Of a stretch of 64,000 bases of DNA, positions 1 to 7,666 are shown in pieces. A program made the translations under genes and the position numbers. How positions within the stretch are numbered: the stretch's first letter is position 1; every line of letters begins with the position of its first letter. Location of the stretch: assembly GCA_009784825.1 (NCBI GenBank), contig WQXO01000005.1, forward strand, positions 100,876-164,875, written 5' to 3'. A model generated the notes under the pieces. That model did no database searches, was not told the origin of the DNA, and saw only the letters and a program-made list of their open reading frames with translations. Origin of the DNA: Oscillospiraceae bacterium. GTDB lineage: Bacteria; Bacillota; Clostridia; Oscillospirales; Ruminococcaceae.

Positions 1-288
1 CGAGGGTTTACTCGTGAGGTGTCGGGCGAGAAGATATTCATCGACCATGAGATTACCTCTATCCAGAATTATATTGATAAAGCGACACTAAGCAAGTATG
101 ATGCGATTGACGTAAACGTGTATCAATCGAACATTTTCCATACGAAAATGCTGATTAAGAATATAGAATTGCAGAATTATTTGTTTAATGCAGATGTTTA
201 TGAGCTTCCGCCGCAGACACGGTTGGATATTACCAACAACCTAAGGCGAGAGATGATTGAGATATTTTCGGGAAGCAATATTTATTAA
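1..288 (+). CDS. speD: S-adenosylmethionine decarboxylase proenzyme, C-terminal part (cut by the window edge)
   Basis: The frame is open from base 1 and reads RGFTREVSGEKIFIDHE, so the true start lies upstream and the GTG at 19 is internal. The segments FIDHEITSIQNYI and DVNVYQSNIFHTKM closely resemble the C-terminal half of the long, E. coli-type SpeD. That enzyme is a pyruvoyl decarboxylase that makes decarboxylated SAM, the aminopropyl donor for spermidine. The pyruvoyl-forming serine is not in the visible part. A speA-type decarboxylase lies 5.4 kb downstream, which fits a polyamine locus split by inserted genes. The identification is from remembered family sequence, not a search. Confidence 0.85.
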   Translation, partial: RGFTREVSGEKIFIDHEITSIQNYIDKATLSKYDAIDVNVYQSNIFHTKMLIKNIELQNYLFNADVYELPPQTRLDITNNLRREMIEIFSGSNIY

Positions 289-307
289 ATAAACGGAGGA
301 ATTTATT

Positions 308-985
308 ATGAAGTATCAAGTAGTGGGCGAGCCGTTTCCGGTTGTTATATGCGACCTTGAGGATGGGGAATCAATGATGTGCCAAGCAGGTGCGATGATG
401 TGGATGTCGCCCAATATGGAGATGAAGACTTCCACCGGCGGCGTTGGGAAAATGTTCACTAAAATGCTTACCAAGGAATCGCTGTTCCAGAATACCTATA
501 CAGCGAAAGGCGGGCAGGGTAAAATTGCGTTCCATGTTGACGCACCCGGGCAGATTCTGCCTATTCAAATATCGGCAAACAAGACTATCGTTGCACAGAA
601 ATCCTCTTACTTAGCCTCTGAACCCGGTGTTGAGCTTAAGACGTTCTTCCAAAAGAAGTTGGGTGTAGGGCTGTTCGGCGGCGAGGGCTTCATTATGCAG
701 CAGTTAGTCGGCGAGGGTATGGCGTTTATCGAAATGTTCGGCTTTGTCGTGGAGTATGACTTGGCGGCAGGTGAATCAATGGTTTTAAGCACCGGAGCAT
801 TAGCGGCAATGGATGCAACCTGTACCATGGATTTGGAGGAGGTTAAAGGTGTCGCAAACGTGCTGTTCGGCGGTGAAAGTGTGTTCAACACACGTGTTAC
901 CGGACCGGGGCATATCTGGTTGCAGACCATGCCTGTGAGTGTGCTTGCATCGGCGATTGTGCCTTATTTGCCGAATAAGAACTAA
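308..985 (+). CDS. AIM24/TIGR00266 family protein
   Basis: This 225-residue protein has the short glycine-rich beta strands of the AIM24 (DUF124) family, with blocks such as CQAGAMMWMSPNMEMKT near the N-terminus and GPGHIWLQTMP near the C-terminus. There is no signal peptide or membrane segment, so it should be cytoplasmic. The biochemical role of bacterial members is not established. The ATG at 308 has a good SD (ACGGAGGAATTT). It follows speD by 19 bases and is probably co-transcribed with it. The gene ends at a bidirectional terminator shared with the convergent FNT gene. Confidence 0.85.
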   Translation: MKYQVVGEPFPVVICDLEDGESMMCQAGAMMWMSPNMEMKTSTGGVGKMFTKMLTKESLFQNTYTAKGGQGKIAFHVDAPGQILPIQISANKTIVAQKSSYLASEPGVELKTFFQKKLGVGLFGGEGFIMQQLVGEGMAFIEMFGFVVEYDLAAGESMVLSTGALAAMDATCTMDLEEVKGVANVLFGGESVFNTRVTGPGHIWLQTMPVSVLASAIVPYLPNKN

Positions 986-1002
986 GATAGCTTAATAAAA
1001 AT

Positions 1003-1031
1003 CAACGGTTCGTTTGTGTGACGAACCGTTG
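1003..1031. terminator. Bidirectional intrinsic terminator between the AIM24-family gene and the FNT gene
   Basis: A perfect 11-bp stem CAACGGTTCGT/ACGAACCGTTG with a 7-base loop is flanked by A-rich and T-rich tracts on both sides. It lies between two convergent genes and can serve both. Confidence 0.85.
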
Positions 1032-1036
1032 TTTAA

Positions 1037-1816
1037 TTATTTCGGTATTTCCTCGAGCGGCATTTTTCTGCTTATGCTCCAATAAGCCAATGACAGTATC
1101 ACTCCCCCGATTATGTTCCCCAAAGTCACTGCACCGAGGTTTTTCAGCATTGCTGTTAATAAGATACCGCCGCTGTCGATTTTGAGCGTTCCGAGAGTGA
1201 ACAGTGTCATATTAGCAATCGAGTGTTCAAACCCGCATATCACAAACAGGTATATCGCCCAAAAGATTAAGATGAGCTTGCCGCTTTCGCTTTTCATACG
1301 GTAAACTGACCATACTGCGGCACATACTAAAAGATTACAGAAAACTCCCCTGATTAACAATTCTATAAAGTCGGGTGAGGTTTTTGAGACGATTGAATTT
1401 ACTGTTGCTGACAGCATTTCTGCCCTCAAATACCCTGTTCCCCTAAAGAGCAGTGCGATTAGTGCAGAGCCCACAAAGTTTCCTATGTAGCAGAGTGTAC
1501 AAAGCCCGATACCGTCCCTCAAGCGGACTTTTTTACGTGCGATTCCCGCTGTCATGACGAACACGTTCCCTGTGAACAGCTCCGCCCCCGCAAACACAAC
1601 AAGGCTGAGTGCCGCCGCAAAGCTCGCCCCTTGAAGGATTTTTATCCCTACGAAATCCTGTAACATTCCTGCCATTATTAAAGTTGCAATAACGCATAAG
1701 CCCACATATATTCCCGCTAACATCGACGACACGAAATACGCGATTTTGTCGCTTTTAAAAAAACCGACTTTCTTTTCGGCAGCACTAACCACCAAATCGT
1801 ATCCGTTATAAATCAT
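1037..1816 (-). CDS. Formate/nitrite transporter (FNT) family channel
   Basis: The 259-residue membrane protein carries the FNT signatures GAELFTGN (about 77-84) and GFEHSIANM (about 195-203), the latter with the conserved central-pore histidine, plus NLGAVTLGNIIGG near the C-terminus. Six transmembrane segments are evident. FNT proteins form pentameric channels for small monovalent anions such as formate, nitrite or hydrosulfide. Sequence alone does not settle the substrate, and no pfl or nitrite genes are adjacent. Start ATG at 1816 has the SD GAGGAGG, which lies inside the last codons of the upstream lipoprotein gene, so the two are probably co-transcribed. Confidence 0.9.
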   Translation of the reverse strand: MIYNGYDLVVSAAEKKVGFFKSDKIAYFVSSMLAGIYVGLCVIATLIMAGMLQDFVGIKILQGASFAAALSLVVFAGAELFTGNVFVMTAGIARKKVRLRDGIGLCTLCYIGNFVGSALIALLFRGTGYLRAEMLSATVNSIVSKTSPDFIELLIRGVFCNLLVCAAVWSVYRMKSESGKLILIFWAIYLFVICGFEHSIANMTLFTLGTLKIDSGGILLTAMLKNLGAVTLGNIIGGVILSLAYWSISRKMPLEEIPK

Positions 1817-1819
1817 GCT

Positions 1820-2599
1820 TTATAACCTCCTCTTTCCTTGATTTTTGTTTAGATAATCCCCGTTTTGATTTTCATTGTCAATCTCTATAATTTTTTTAAC
1901 CATATCGTTATATTTAAACGAATATAGATACATATTACTGTTTGGCTTTTCTACCATTTCTTTTATGATAGAATCAGAATTTAAAAATTCTCTAATAACA
2001 ATTTCTGTCAAATCACTATCTATGTTTTCAATTCTTTTTGATTCGCCGGGGTTAAAATATCTGTTAGCATACCCCAGCCTGTCAAGGACATACAATTCAT
2101 TGTCATGCTCCCAAATATCATAAGCGAACATATACACGCACTGCATAACATAACTCTCCTCATGACCACGAGGTTTTAATAAATTATCAATATCATGTTG
2201 AGAAGGGAGGCATAAAAACAATAGTATTCTATCGCCGATTTTATACAGAGGAAACTCATACATAGTGCTTTGGCTTGTTCCTCGTTGCCTGAAAGTTATT
2301 TCATCTCCCGCAGATAAATCGCCTTTTATAACATTATTCACCGTTGCGGAAAAAAGTGTGTATCGAACATCGAGATTTTCATCTAACCATTCTGTCACAG
2401 TAACATCAATGATTAAATCCGTTCCCTCTATTATTTCTTCTATTGTTTCAGGTACATGGCTTAAACTAACACTTGATATTCCTTTACCTACTCTTACAGG
2501 TGTGTCTTTAGGTTTGCTACTACAAGCTGTTAATGCGAGGGTTAATGCGAAGATGAGCAGTCCTGTTGTGATTTTTGTTGCTGTTTTGGTAAGTTTCAT
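1820..2599 (-). CDS. Putative lipoprotein of unknown function
   Basis: The 259-residue protein has a lipoprotein signal peptide: lysine-rich start, hydrophobic stretch, then lipobox LTAC with the cysteine near residue 26. The mature part should be anchored outside the membrane. The body is polar and I do not recognise a domain. It is the first gene of a two-gene unit with the FNT channel (3-base gap) and has its own consensus sigma-A promoter. Start ATG at 2599 has the SD AAGGAGA. It may belong to the accessory material inserted between speD and speA. Confidence 0.75.
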   Translation of the reverse strand: MKLTKTATKITTGLLIFALTLALTACSSKPKDTPVRVGKGISSVSLSHVPETIEEIIEGTDLIIDVTVTEWLDENLDVRYTLFSATVNNVIKGDLSAGDEITFRQRGTSQSTMYEFPLYKIGDRILLFLCLPSQHDIDNLLKPRGHEESYVMQCVYMFAYDIWEHDNELYVLDRLGYANRYFNPGESKRIENIDSDLTEIVIREFLNSDSIIKEMVEKPNSNMYLYSFKYNDMVKKIIEIDNENQNGDYLNKNQGKRRL

Positions 2600-2634
2600 T
2601 GTGTCTTTCTCCTTGTCTGATGCTATTGCGTTAT

Positions 2635-2664
2635 ATTATATAGCAAGGGCATGTATTATGTCAA
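2635..2664 (-). promoter_or_regulatory. Sigma-A promoter for the lipoprotein-FNT unit
   Basis: On the minus strand this is TTGACA, an 18-bp spacer, then TATAAT. It lies 36 bases upstream of the lipoprotein start and is divergent from the promoter at 2684. Confidence 0.8.
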
Positions 2665-2683
2665 GGTTGTAATAAAAACTCAC

Positions 2684-2712
2684 TTGACAACCCCGGGCGT
2701 TTCTATTATAAT
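2684..2712 (+). promoter_or_regulatory. Perfect-consensus sigma-A promoter upstream of the sigma-LRR gene
   Basis: TTGACA at 2684-2689, a 17-bp spacer and TATAAT at 2707-2712. The predicted leader is about 120 bases. It contains a 9-bp hairpin (GTGCGAATT/AATTTGCAC, about 2730-2753) before the SD AAAGGAG. Its spacer and flanks closely resemble the speA promoter at 5652 (30 of 35 positions). Confidence 0.85.
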
Positions 2713-2840
2713 AAAACAACAGTTTTTTGTGCGAATTTTGTAGAATTTGCACAAATTTGAATTTTTTCTAAAAATATTAGACCTCACACCCTGCTATTAC
2801 GTCTATATTGTGAACCCGAAAAATTCAAAGGAGAAATAAA

Positions 2841-4976
2841 ATGGATAAGATTAAACTAACCGCTACAGTTATGGCGGCACAAACAGGCGATAATGCCGCT
2901 CTCGAAACACTCTATCGTGAGTATGCAAAGCCCGTTTACTTCCTCGCCCTTAAAATCTTAGCAAACAAAGAGGACGCAGAAGATATTACGCAAGAGGTCT
3001 TTATACATATGTTTCAGAAAGTAGCGGATTTGAAAAATCCCGAAACATTCCCGACATGGCTCAATCGTATGACCTCTAACAAATGCACCGACTTTTTGAG
3101 AAAAAGAAAAATCACACTCAATATTGACGATGAAGAAATAGCACAGTCGGAGTTCTTCGAGGAAAGTGACCCTTTGTTAGTTCCCGAGAAATCCCTCGAC
3201 AATGCCGAAACAGTGAAAATCATCACCGATATTATTGACGGCTTACCCTTGCCGCAAAGGTTATGTGTGTACTATTATTATTATGAACACTTGACAATAG
3301 CACAGATTGCTGAAAATCTTGAAACAAACGAAAGCACTGTCAAGAATAGGCTTGCATTAGCACGTGAGAAAATCCGCAAGGCAATAGAAACCCTCGAAAA
3401 GAGAGAGGGTATTAAGCTGTATGGTGTTGCTCCGTTAATGATTACACCGATACTCTTCAAGGCGTTACGCAATTTTGAAATGCCGCAGGGGCTTGCTGAA
3501 AGTATACTCGGCAACGTAAACGCAGAAGCCGCCACAGTTACAGAAGTACCTACAGACACAGTTACTGAAGCACCCTCGGACACAGGCACAGTAACAGAAT
3601 ATATACCGGATATAGATGACACAAATCCCGCCGTTAGGGAAACAGAATCACCAATACAGGAATTTATAAAGGAACAAGCAGAAGATTTTTTAGAAAAAGC
3701 GGCAGAAAAGGCAACAAAAAAAGCAATGACTGAAGCAGGGAGATATGTCAAGAAAAAGGCTGTGCCGGCAATAGTAAAAAAACTTGCGGCGGCAACTCTG
3801 AAAACAAAAATCCTCATTTCATTAGGGGCGATAATAATTGCGGCTTTAGCCGTGTTGGCTGTCATTATAATTGTTAATTCATATAACAATAACAAGCCTG
3901 TTATGGCAGATAATGAAGACAGACCGAGAGTAACAACCGAAAAACCCGCAACGACCGACACGCCCGATGTTACAACTACAACACCTACAGACACAACAAC
4001 TCCGCTGTCAACCGCCGAGCCAAACAATGAAGAATTGACAGAGGAAGAGATAGATGAAATTGAAAACTATATCAGAAATAACACTCCAGCTATACTCTCT
4101 CTGCCATATTTTGATGATATTACCAAAATAAATTTAACCAATTATTTTGACAGATTGGATTTACATTCATTGTATCGTGATAATAAGTTTGAAATTCAAA
4201 AAGCAGAACACTCTAATTTGTACTCTTTCACACCGCAAGTGTTTGAAGATTATATATGCACACATATAAATCCAATGCTTTCAATTGAAGATTTTAAGTA
4301 TCAAGAATTTTACGATAGCGAGAGAGATAAAATTGAAATTCATTACTTTCAAGGTACATTAGTGGGAGGATATTCTTTATCAGTTGAAGAAGTTTATAGA
4401 ATAGAAAATAAATATTATGTTACTTTAAAAGATGTAGTTCATCCTATAAGGGCGGAGCCTTTTGAATCTGATTTTGGTATACTCACGATAATAAAAAACG
4501 AAAATGGAAACTTTAATATTCTCTCAAGAATACCCGGCGAAGAAATACCCGAACCCTCGCCGCCCGAAACAACTCCTACCGAACCGATTGAATATATTTC
4601 GATAAATTTAAACAGTCAAGGTATAACAGATGAAATACTTGCTCAATATGTAGCAGACGGCACAATACCGCAGAATGTCATGTTTTTGCATTTGTTCGGC
4701 AACCAAATCACCGATATTTCCCCGTTGAGCGGGCTGACAAATTTGCGGCATTTGTCTTTGAGTTACAACCAAATCACTGATATTTCCGCGTTAAGTGGAA
4801 TGACAAATATGACTACATTGAATTTGGATAGAAACCAAATCACCGATATTTCCCCGTTACACGGGTTGATTAATTTAGAGTATTTGTCTGTTCAATATAA
4901 TTCGCTCGATAACAAAACTGAACAAATTCAAGCATTCGCAGCAGCATTACCGAATTATTGCCGAATATTCGCATAA
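2841..4976 (+). CDS. Membrane-anchored ECF-type sigma-70 factor with extracytoplasmic LRR domain
   Basis: This 711-residue protein begins with a complete ECF sigma factor: region 2 in about residues 20-90 (EDAEDITQEVFIHMFQ, then TWLNRMTSNKCTDFLRKR) and region 4 with its helix-turn-helix in about 130-185 (LTIAQIAENLETNESTVKNR). A Thr/Pro/Glu linker and a lysine-rich amphipathic stretch follow, then one transmembrane helix (about 323-346). The outer part has another Thr-rich linker, a globular region of about 150 residues, and four internalin-like leucine-rich repeats (NQITDISPL units, about 630-695). The design suggests a one-protein signal sensor that holds its sigma domain at the membrane. 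Release by proteolysis is inference. SD AAAGGAG supports the ATG. Confidence 0.85.
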   Translation: MDKIKLTATVMAAQTGDNAALETLYREYAKPVYFLALKILANKEDAEDITQEVFIHMFQKVADLKNPETFPTWLNRMTSNKCTDFLRKRKITLNIDDEEIAQSEFFEESDPLLVPEKSLDNAETVKIITDIIDGLPLPQRLCVYYYYYEHLTIAQIAENLETNESTVKNRLALAREKIRKAIETLEKREGIKLYGVAPLMITPILFKALRNFEMPQGLAESILGNVNAEAATVTEVPTDTVTEAPSDTGTVTEYIPDIDDTNPAVRETESPIQEFIKEQAEDFLEKAAEKATKKAMTEAGRYVKKKAVPAIVKKLAAATLKTKILISLGAIIIAALAVLAVIIIVNSYNNNKPVMADNEDRPRVTTEKPATTDTPDVTTTTPTDTTTPLSTAEPNNEELTEEEIDEIENYIRNNTPAILSLPYFDDITKINLTNYFDRLDLHSLYRDNKFEIQKAEHSNLYSFTPQVFEDYICTHINPMLSIEDFKYQEFYDSERDKIEIHYFQGTLVGGYSLSVEEVYRIENKYYVTLKDVVHPIRAEPFESDFGILTIIKNENGNFNILSRIPGEEIPEPSPPETTPTEPIEYISINLNSQGITDEILAQYVADGTIPQNVMFLHLFGNQITDISPLSGLTNLRHLSLSYNQITDISALSGMTNMTTLNLDRNQITDISPLHGLINLEYLSVQYNSLDNKTEQIQAFAAALPNYCRIFA

Positions 4977-5030
4977 GAAACCCACGTAAGTATGTGGTAA
5001 AAAATTAATAATTTAAAGGAGAATTTCATC

Positions 5031-5624
5031 ATGAAAAAAATTGGTTTATTTGATATTTTTATTGCGGCTATTATAGTCATTGCCGCTATCTCAGCTATAT
5101 TAAGAGACGGAATACCCACAGGAGTCGTTTTTGGTTTTGGATTATTCGCTTTTACTCTAATTCTGTGTCGTTTGGTATTAGGGTGGTGTTCAGGCATAAG
5201 AAAGTTTCTCGCAATTTTGTTACTGCTTATTTTTGTGATACAAAGTGTTGTAATCTACCAATCTGTCGTTTATGCAAGCAACTTAGAGACTAATATAGTA
5301 TATATTTTGTTAATTGTTGTAACGGGTTTTCTTATGTTGCTTGATTTATTTGGATTGTTTATGTTGAGGGCATGGTATTTTCGCTGTCCGAAATGCAAAA
5401 AAATGTTTTACTTGGTCAAAAGCTCTACCGATAGCGAAACCCGTTATGAAATGCGGCGTGCAGAAGTAGGTGACACCAGAAGTGAATATACCGGAAAAGT
5501 TGTCCAAAGGCATTACGCCGATGTAAAACACTCATATGACAAGCATACAACGAATTATGTCTGCAAGTGCTGTAATTTTACAAAAAAGAAGATTCGCAAC
5601 GGAAGGAGCAGAAGAGTTGGTTAG
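5031..5624 (+). CDS. Membrane protein with C-terminal Cys4 zinc-ribbon-like domain
   Basis: I do not recognise the family. The first 115 residues contain about four hydrophobic segments. The remainder is soluble and positively charged, with paired cysteines (RCPKCKK near 118 and VCKCCNFTKKK near 180) that could bind one zinc ion. The ATG has a strong SD (AAAGGAG). It follows the sigma-LRR gene by 54 bases on the same strand, so a shared transcript and related function are plausible but unproven. Both genes sit inside the segment flanked by the duplicated speA-type promoter. Confidence 0.7.
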   Translation: MKKIGLFDIFIAAIIVIAAISAILRDGIPTGVVFGFGLFAFTLILCRLVLGWCSGIRKFLAILLLLIFVIQSVVIYQSVVYASNLETNIVYILLIVVTGFLMLLDLFGLFMLRAWYFRCPKCKKMFYLVKSSTDSETRYEMRRAEVGDTRSEYTGKVVQRHYADVKHSYDKHTTNYVCKCCNFTKKKIRNGRSRRVG

Positions 5625-5651
5625 AAAACAAAGCATTAAAAACTCTCCCAC

Positions 5652-5680
5652 TTGACAATCCCAAACATTTCTATTATAAT
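5652..5680 (+). promoter_or_regulatory. Consensus sigma-A promoter giving a leaderless speA transcript
   Basis: TTGACA at 5652-5657, a 17-bp spacer and TATAAT at 5675-5680. The only sensible speA start, ATG at 5688, is 7 bases after the -10 box, so transcription should begin at or next to the start codon. The ORF-track start at 5652 is the -35 box itself and cannot be translated from this promoter. Confidence 0.85.
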
Positions 5681-5687
5681 AAACCCC

Positions 5688-7133
5688 ATGAAACTTAATC
5701 AAAATCTCACTCCTATAAAAACCGCCCTGGAGCAGTTCCAAAAGCACCGTATTGTGCCTTTTGACGTTCCGGGGCATAAGCGTGGGCGAGGCAATGCAGA
5801 GCTAACCAAGTTTTTGGGGCAGGCTTGTATGAACCTTGATGTTAATTCCATGAAGCCTCTCGATAACCTATGCAGTCCCGTTTCGGTAATCGCTGAGGCA
5901 GAGGCACTTGCCGCAGATGCGTTCGGGGCAAGCCATGCCTTTTTTATGGTGGGGGGGACAACCTCTGCAGTTCAAGCGATGGTGTTCTCCGCTTGTAAAA
6001 AAGGTGATAAGATTATTCTGCCTCGGAATGTTCACCGAAGTGTAATCAACGCCATGGTGTTAATCGGGTGCGTGCCGGTGTATGTTAATCCGGGAGTTGA
6101 TAAAAAGCTGGGGATTTCCCTCGGAATGAAGCTGGTTGATGTTAAAAAAGCCATTACCGATAACCCCGACGCTAAGGCGGTTCTTGTGAATAACCCGACT
6201 TATTACGGGATATGCTCGGACATTAAATCAATCGCCGAGCTTGCCCATAAACACGGTATGCTTGTTTTGGCAGACGAAGCCCACGGAACGCATTTTTACT
6301 TTGGTGAAAACCTCCCAATTAACGGGATTAAGGCGGGGGCAGATATGGCGGCAGTGAGTATGCATAAGTCGGGAGGGTCGCTTACGCAGAGTTCTTTTCT
6401 GTTATGCGGGGAGAAAGTAAACGCAAACCATGTAAGACAAATAATAAACTTAACTCAAACTACATCGGGGTCATATTTATTCTTGTCAAGTCTTGATATA
6501 TCACGCAAAAACCTTGCTTTACACGGGAGAGAAATATTTGGAAAAGTGACAGGACTTGCTGAATATGCACGGGAGGAAATTAATAAAATAGGGGATTATT
6601 ACGCTTATTCACGGGAATTAATCAACGGTGATGAGGTATATGATTTTGACCCGACAAAGCTGTCGGTGTTTACCCTTGATATTGGGTTGGCGGGGATTGA
6701 GGTATATGATTTGTTAAGAGACGATTATGACATTCAAGCGGAGTTCGGCGACATCGGGAATATCTTAGCCTACATTTCTGTGGGTGACCGTGAACGGGAT
6801 TTGGAACAGTTAGTGGGGGCGTTGACCGATATTCGCAGGCGGTTCAAGCGTTCAAGGGTGGATATGCTGAGCTATGAGTATATTAACCCTGTTGTCGAAA
6901 TGTCACCGCAGGAAGCGTTTTATTCCGAGAAAACCTCGCTTTTAATCAAAGAAGCCGAGGGAAGAGTGAGCGGGGAGTTTGTGATGTGTTATCCGCCGGG
7001 GATTCCTATATTGGCTCCGGGAGAGCTGATAACAAGTCAAGCGGTGGAGTATATACTTTATGCTAAGGAAAAAGGATGTTCAATGACAGGAACCGAGGAT
7101 TCGGCAATAGAAAGGATTATGGTGGTGAAATAA
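5688..7133 (+). CDS. speA: Orn/Lys/Arg decarboxylase, fold-type I PLP enzyme (probable arginine decarboxylase)
   Basis: From the ATG at 5688 the protein is 481 residues, the size of the short Bacillus SpeA-type decarboxylases. The family block FDVPGHKRGRGN opens the protein. ADEAHGTHF (about 195-203) and SMHKSGGSLTQSS, with the PLP-binding lysine near 227, mark the active site. A C-terminal domain with CYPPGIPILAPGE follows. It should be cytosolic and decarboxylate arginine, though lysine or ornithine cannot be excluded from sequence. Together with speD it points to spermidine synthesis. There is no SD, and the promoter spacing implies a leaderless mRNA. Confidence 0.9.
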   Translation: MKLNQNLTPIKTALEQFQKHRIVPFDVPGHKRGRGNAELTKFLGQACMNLDVNSMKPLDNLCSPVSVIAEAEALAADAFGASHAFFMVGGTTSAVQAMVFSACKKGDKIILPRNVHRSVINAMVLIGCVPVYVNPGVDKKLGISLGMKLVDVKKAITDNPDAKAVLVNNPTYYGICSDIKSIAELAHKHGMLVLADEAHGTHFYFGENLPINGIKAGADMAAVSMHKSGGSLTQSSFLLCGEKVNANHVRQIINLTQTTSGSYLFLSSLDISRKNLALHGREIFGKVTGLAEYAREEINKIGDYYAYSRELINGDEVYDFDPTKLSVFTLDIGLAGIEVYDLLRDDYDIQAEFGDIGNILAYISVGDRERDLEQLVGALTDIRRRFKRSRVDMLSYEYINPVVEMSPQEAFYSEKTSLLIKEAEGRVSGEFVMCYPPGIPILAPGELITSQAVEYILYAKEKGCSMTGTEDSAIERIMVVK

Positions 7134-7136
7134 TAC

Positions 7137-7165
7137 TTGATATTTTTTTAGTATTATGATAGAAT
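7137..7165 (+). promoter_or_regulatory. Sigma-A promoter of the toxin-antitoxin pair
   Basis: TTGATA, a 17-bp spacer and TAGAAT, starting 4 bases after the speA stop codon. An overlapping TATAAT at 7165-7170 has poor spacing. Confidence 0.65.
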
Positions 7166-7187
7166 ATAATCATGGAGGTGATTTATT

Positions 7188-7358
7188 ATGGGTGATAAGA
7201 AGTTAAGCTATGAGGAATATATTGAAAAAGGGTTAAGGGAAGCAGATGCAGAATTGAAGAAAAACCCACTGTTATATGATATTGATGATGTTTTAGACGA
7301 GATGGAAAGAAATATAATGAGTAGCTTTGATAAAAGGGATAAAAGATGTATAAGCTGA
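7188..7358 (+). CDS. Putative antitoxin of a ParE/RelE-type pair (56 aa, absent from the ORF track)
   Basis: This short ORF begins MGDKKLSYEEYIEKGLREA and ends DKRCIS. It has a strong SD (CATGGAGGTGAT) 10 bases ahead of the ATG. It is rich in Glu, Asp and Lys and is predicted helical, like the toxin-wrapping part of small antitoxins. It overlaps the toxin start by 13 bases, the usual antitoxin-first arrangement. I see no clear DNA-binding domain, so autoregulation is uncertain. The assignment rests on position, size and the downstream toxin. Confidence 0.75.
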   Translation: MGDKKLSYEEYIEKGLREADAELKKNPLLYDIDDVLDEMERNIMSSFDKRDKRCIS

Positions 7359-7654
7359 AAATTATGGAAGAAGCAAAATCAAGTTTGAAAAGCATTGAAA
7401 ACTATATTATAAGTGAATATGATAATCCGGCTGCCGCAAAACGTATAATGGTTTTGTTTAGAAAAGGATTTAAACGGGTTAGAGAACAACCGTTCTCTTG
7501 CCCCGTTTTTCAATCTGAAATATCGAAAGAACACGAATACAGAAAACTTATTGTACATAATTATGTCGTGTTTTATACAATTGACGAAGAAAGAAGGATT
7601 GTTATAATCGCACGGGTTTTCCATTGCAAACAAGACTATGAAAATAACATATAA
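7346..7654 (+). CDS. Type II toxin, ParE/RelE superfamily
   Basis: The 102-residue protein has the RelE/ParE fold pattern. It starts with the helix EEAKSSLKSIENYIISEYDN, has a central second helix, and ends in the strands YRKLIVHNYVVFYTIDEE and RIVIIARVFH. The final VFHCKQDY corresponds to the HxxxDY-like ending common in ParE and RelE. Such toxins act on gyrase (ParE) or ribosome-bound mRNA (RelE), and the sequence does not decide which. The gene is translationally coupled to the preceding antitoxin, and the pair sits between speA and glnS with its own promoter. Confidence 0.88.
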   Translation: MYKLKIMEEAKSSLKSIENYIISEYDNPAAAKRIMVLFRKGFKRVREQPFSCPVFQSEISKEHEYRKLIVHNYVVFYTIDEERRIVIIARVFHCKQDYENNI

Positions 7655-7666
7655 AGGAAAAAAATC

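Noticed and set aside
3281-4027. 248-codon minus-strand ORF opposite the sigma-LRR gene
   Set aside because: It is the antisense shadow of the Thr/Val-rich linker; it has no SD and a Val/Ser-rich composition typical of shadows.
5652-5687. TTG start for speA as given in the ORF track
   Set aside because: The codon is the -35 box of the speA promoter; ATG 5688 starts the conserved protein.
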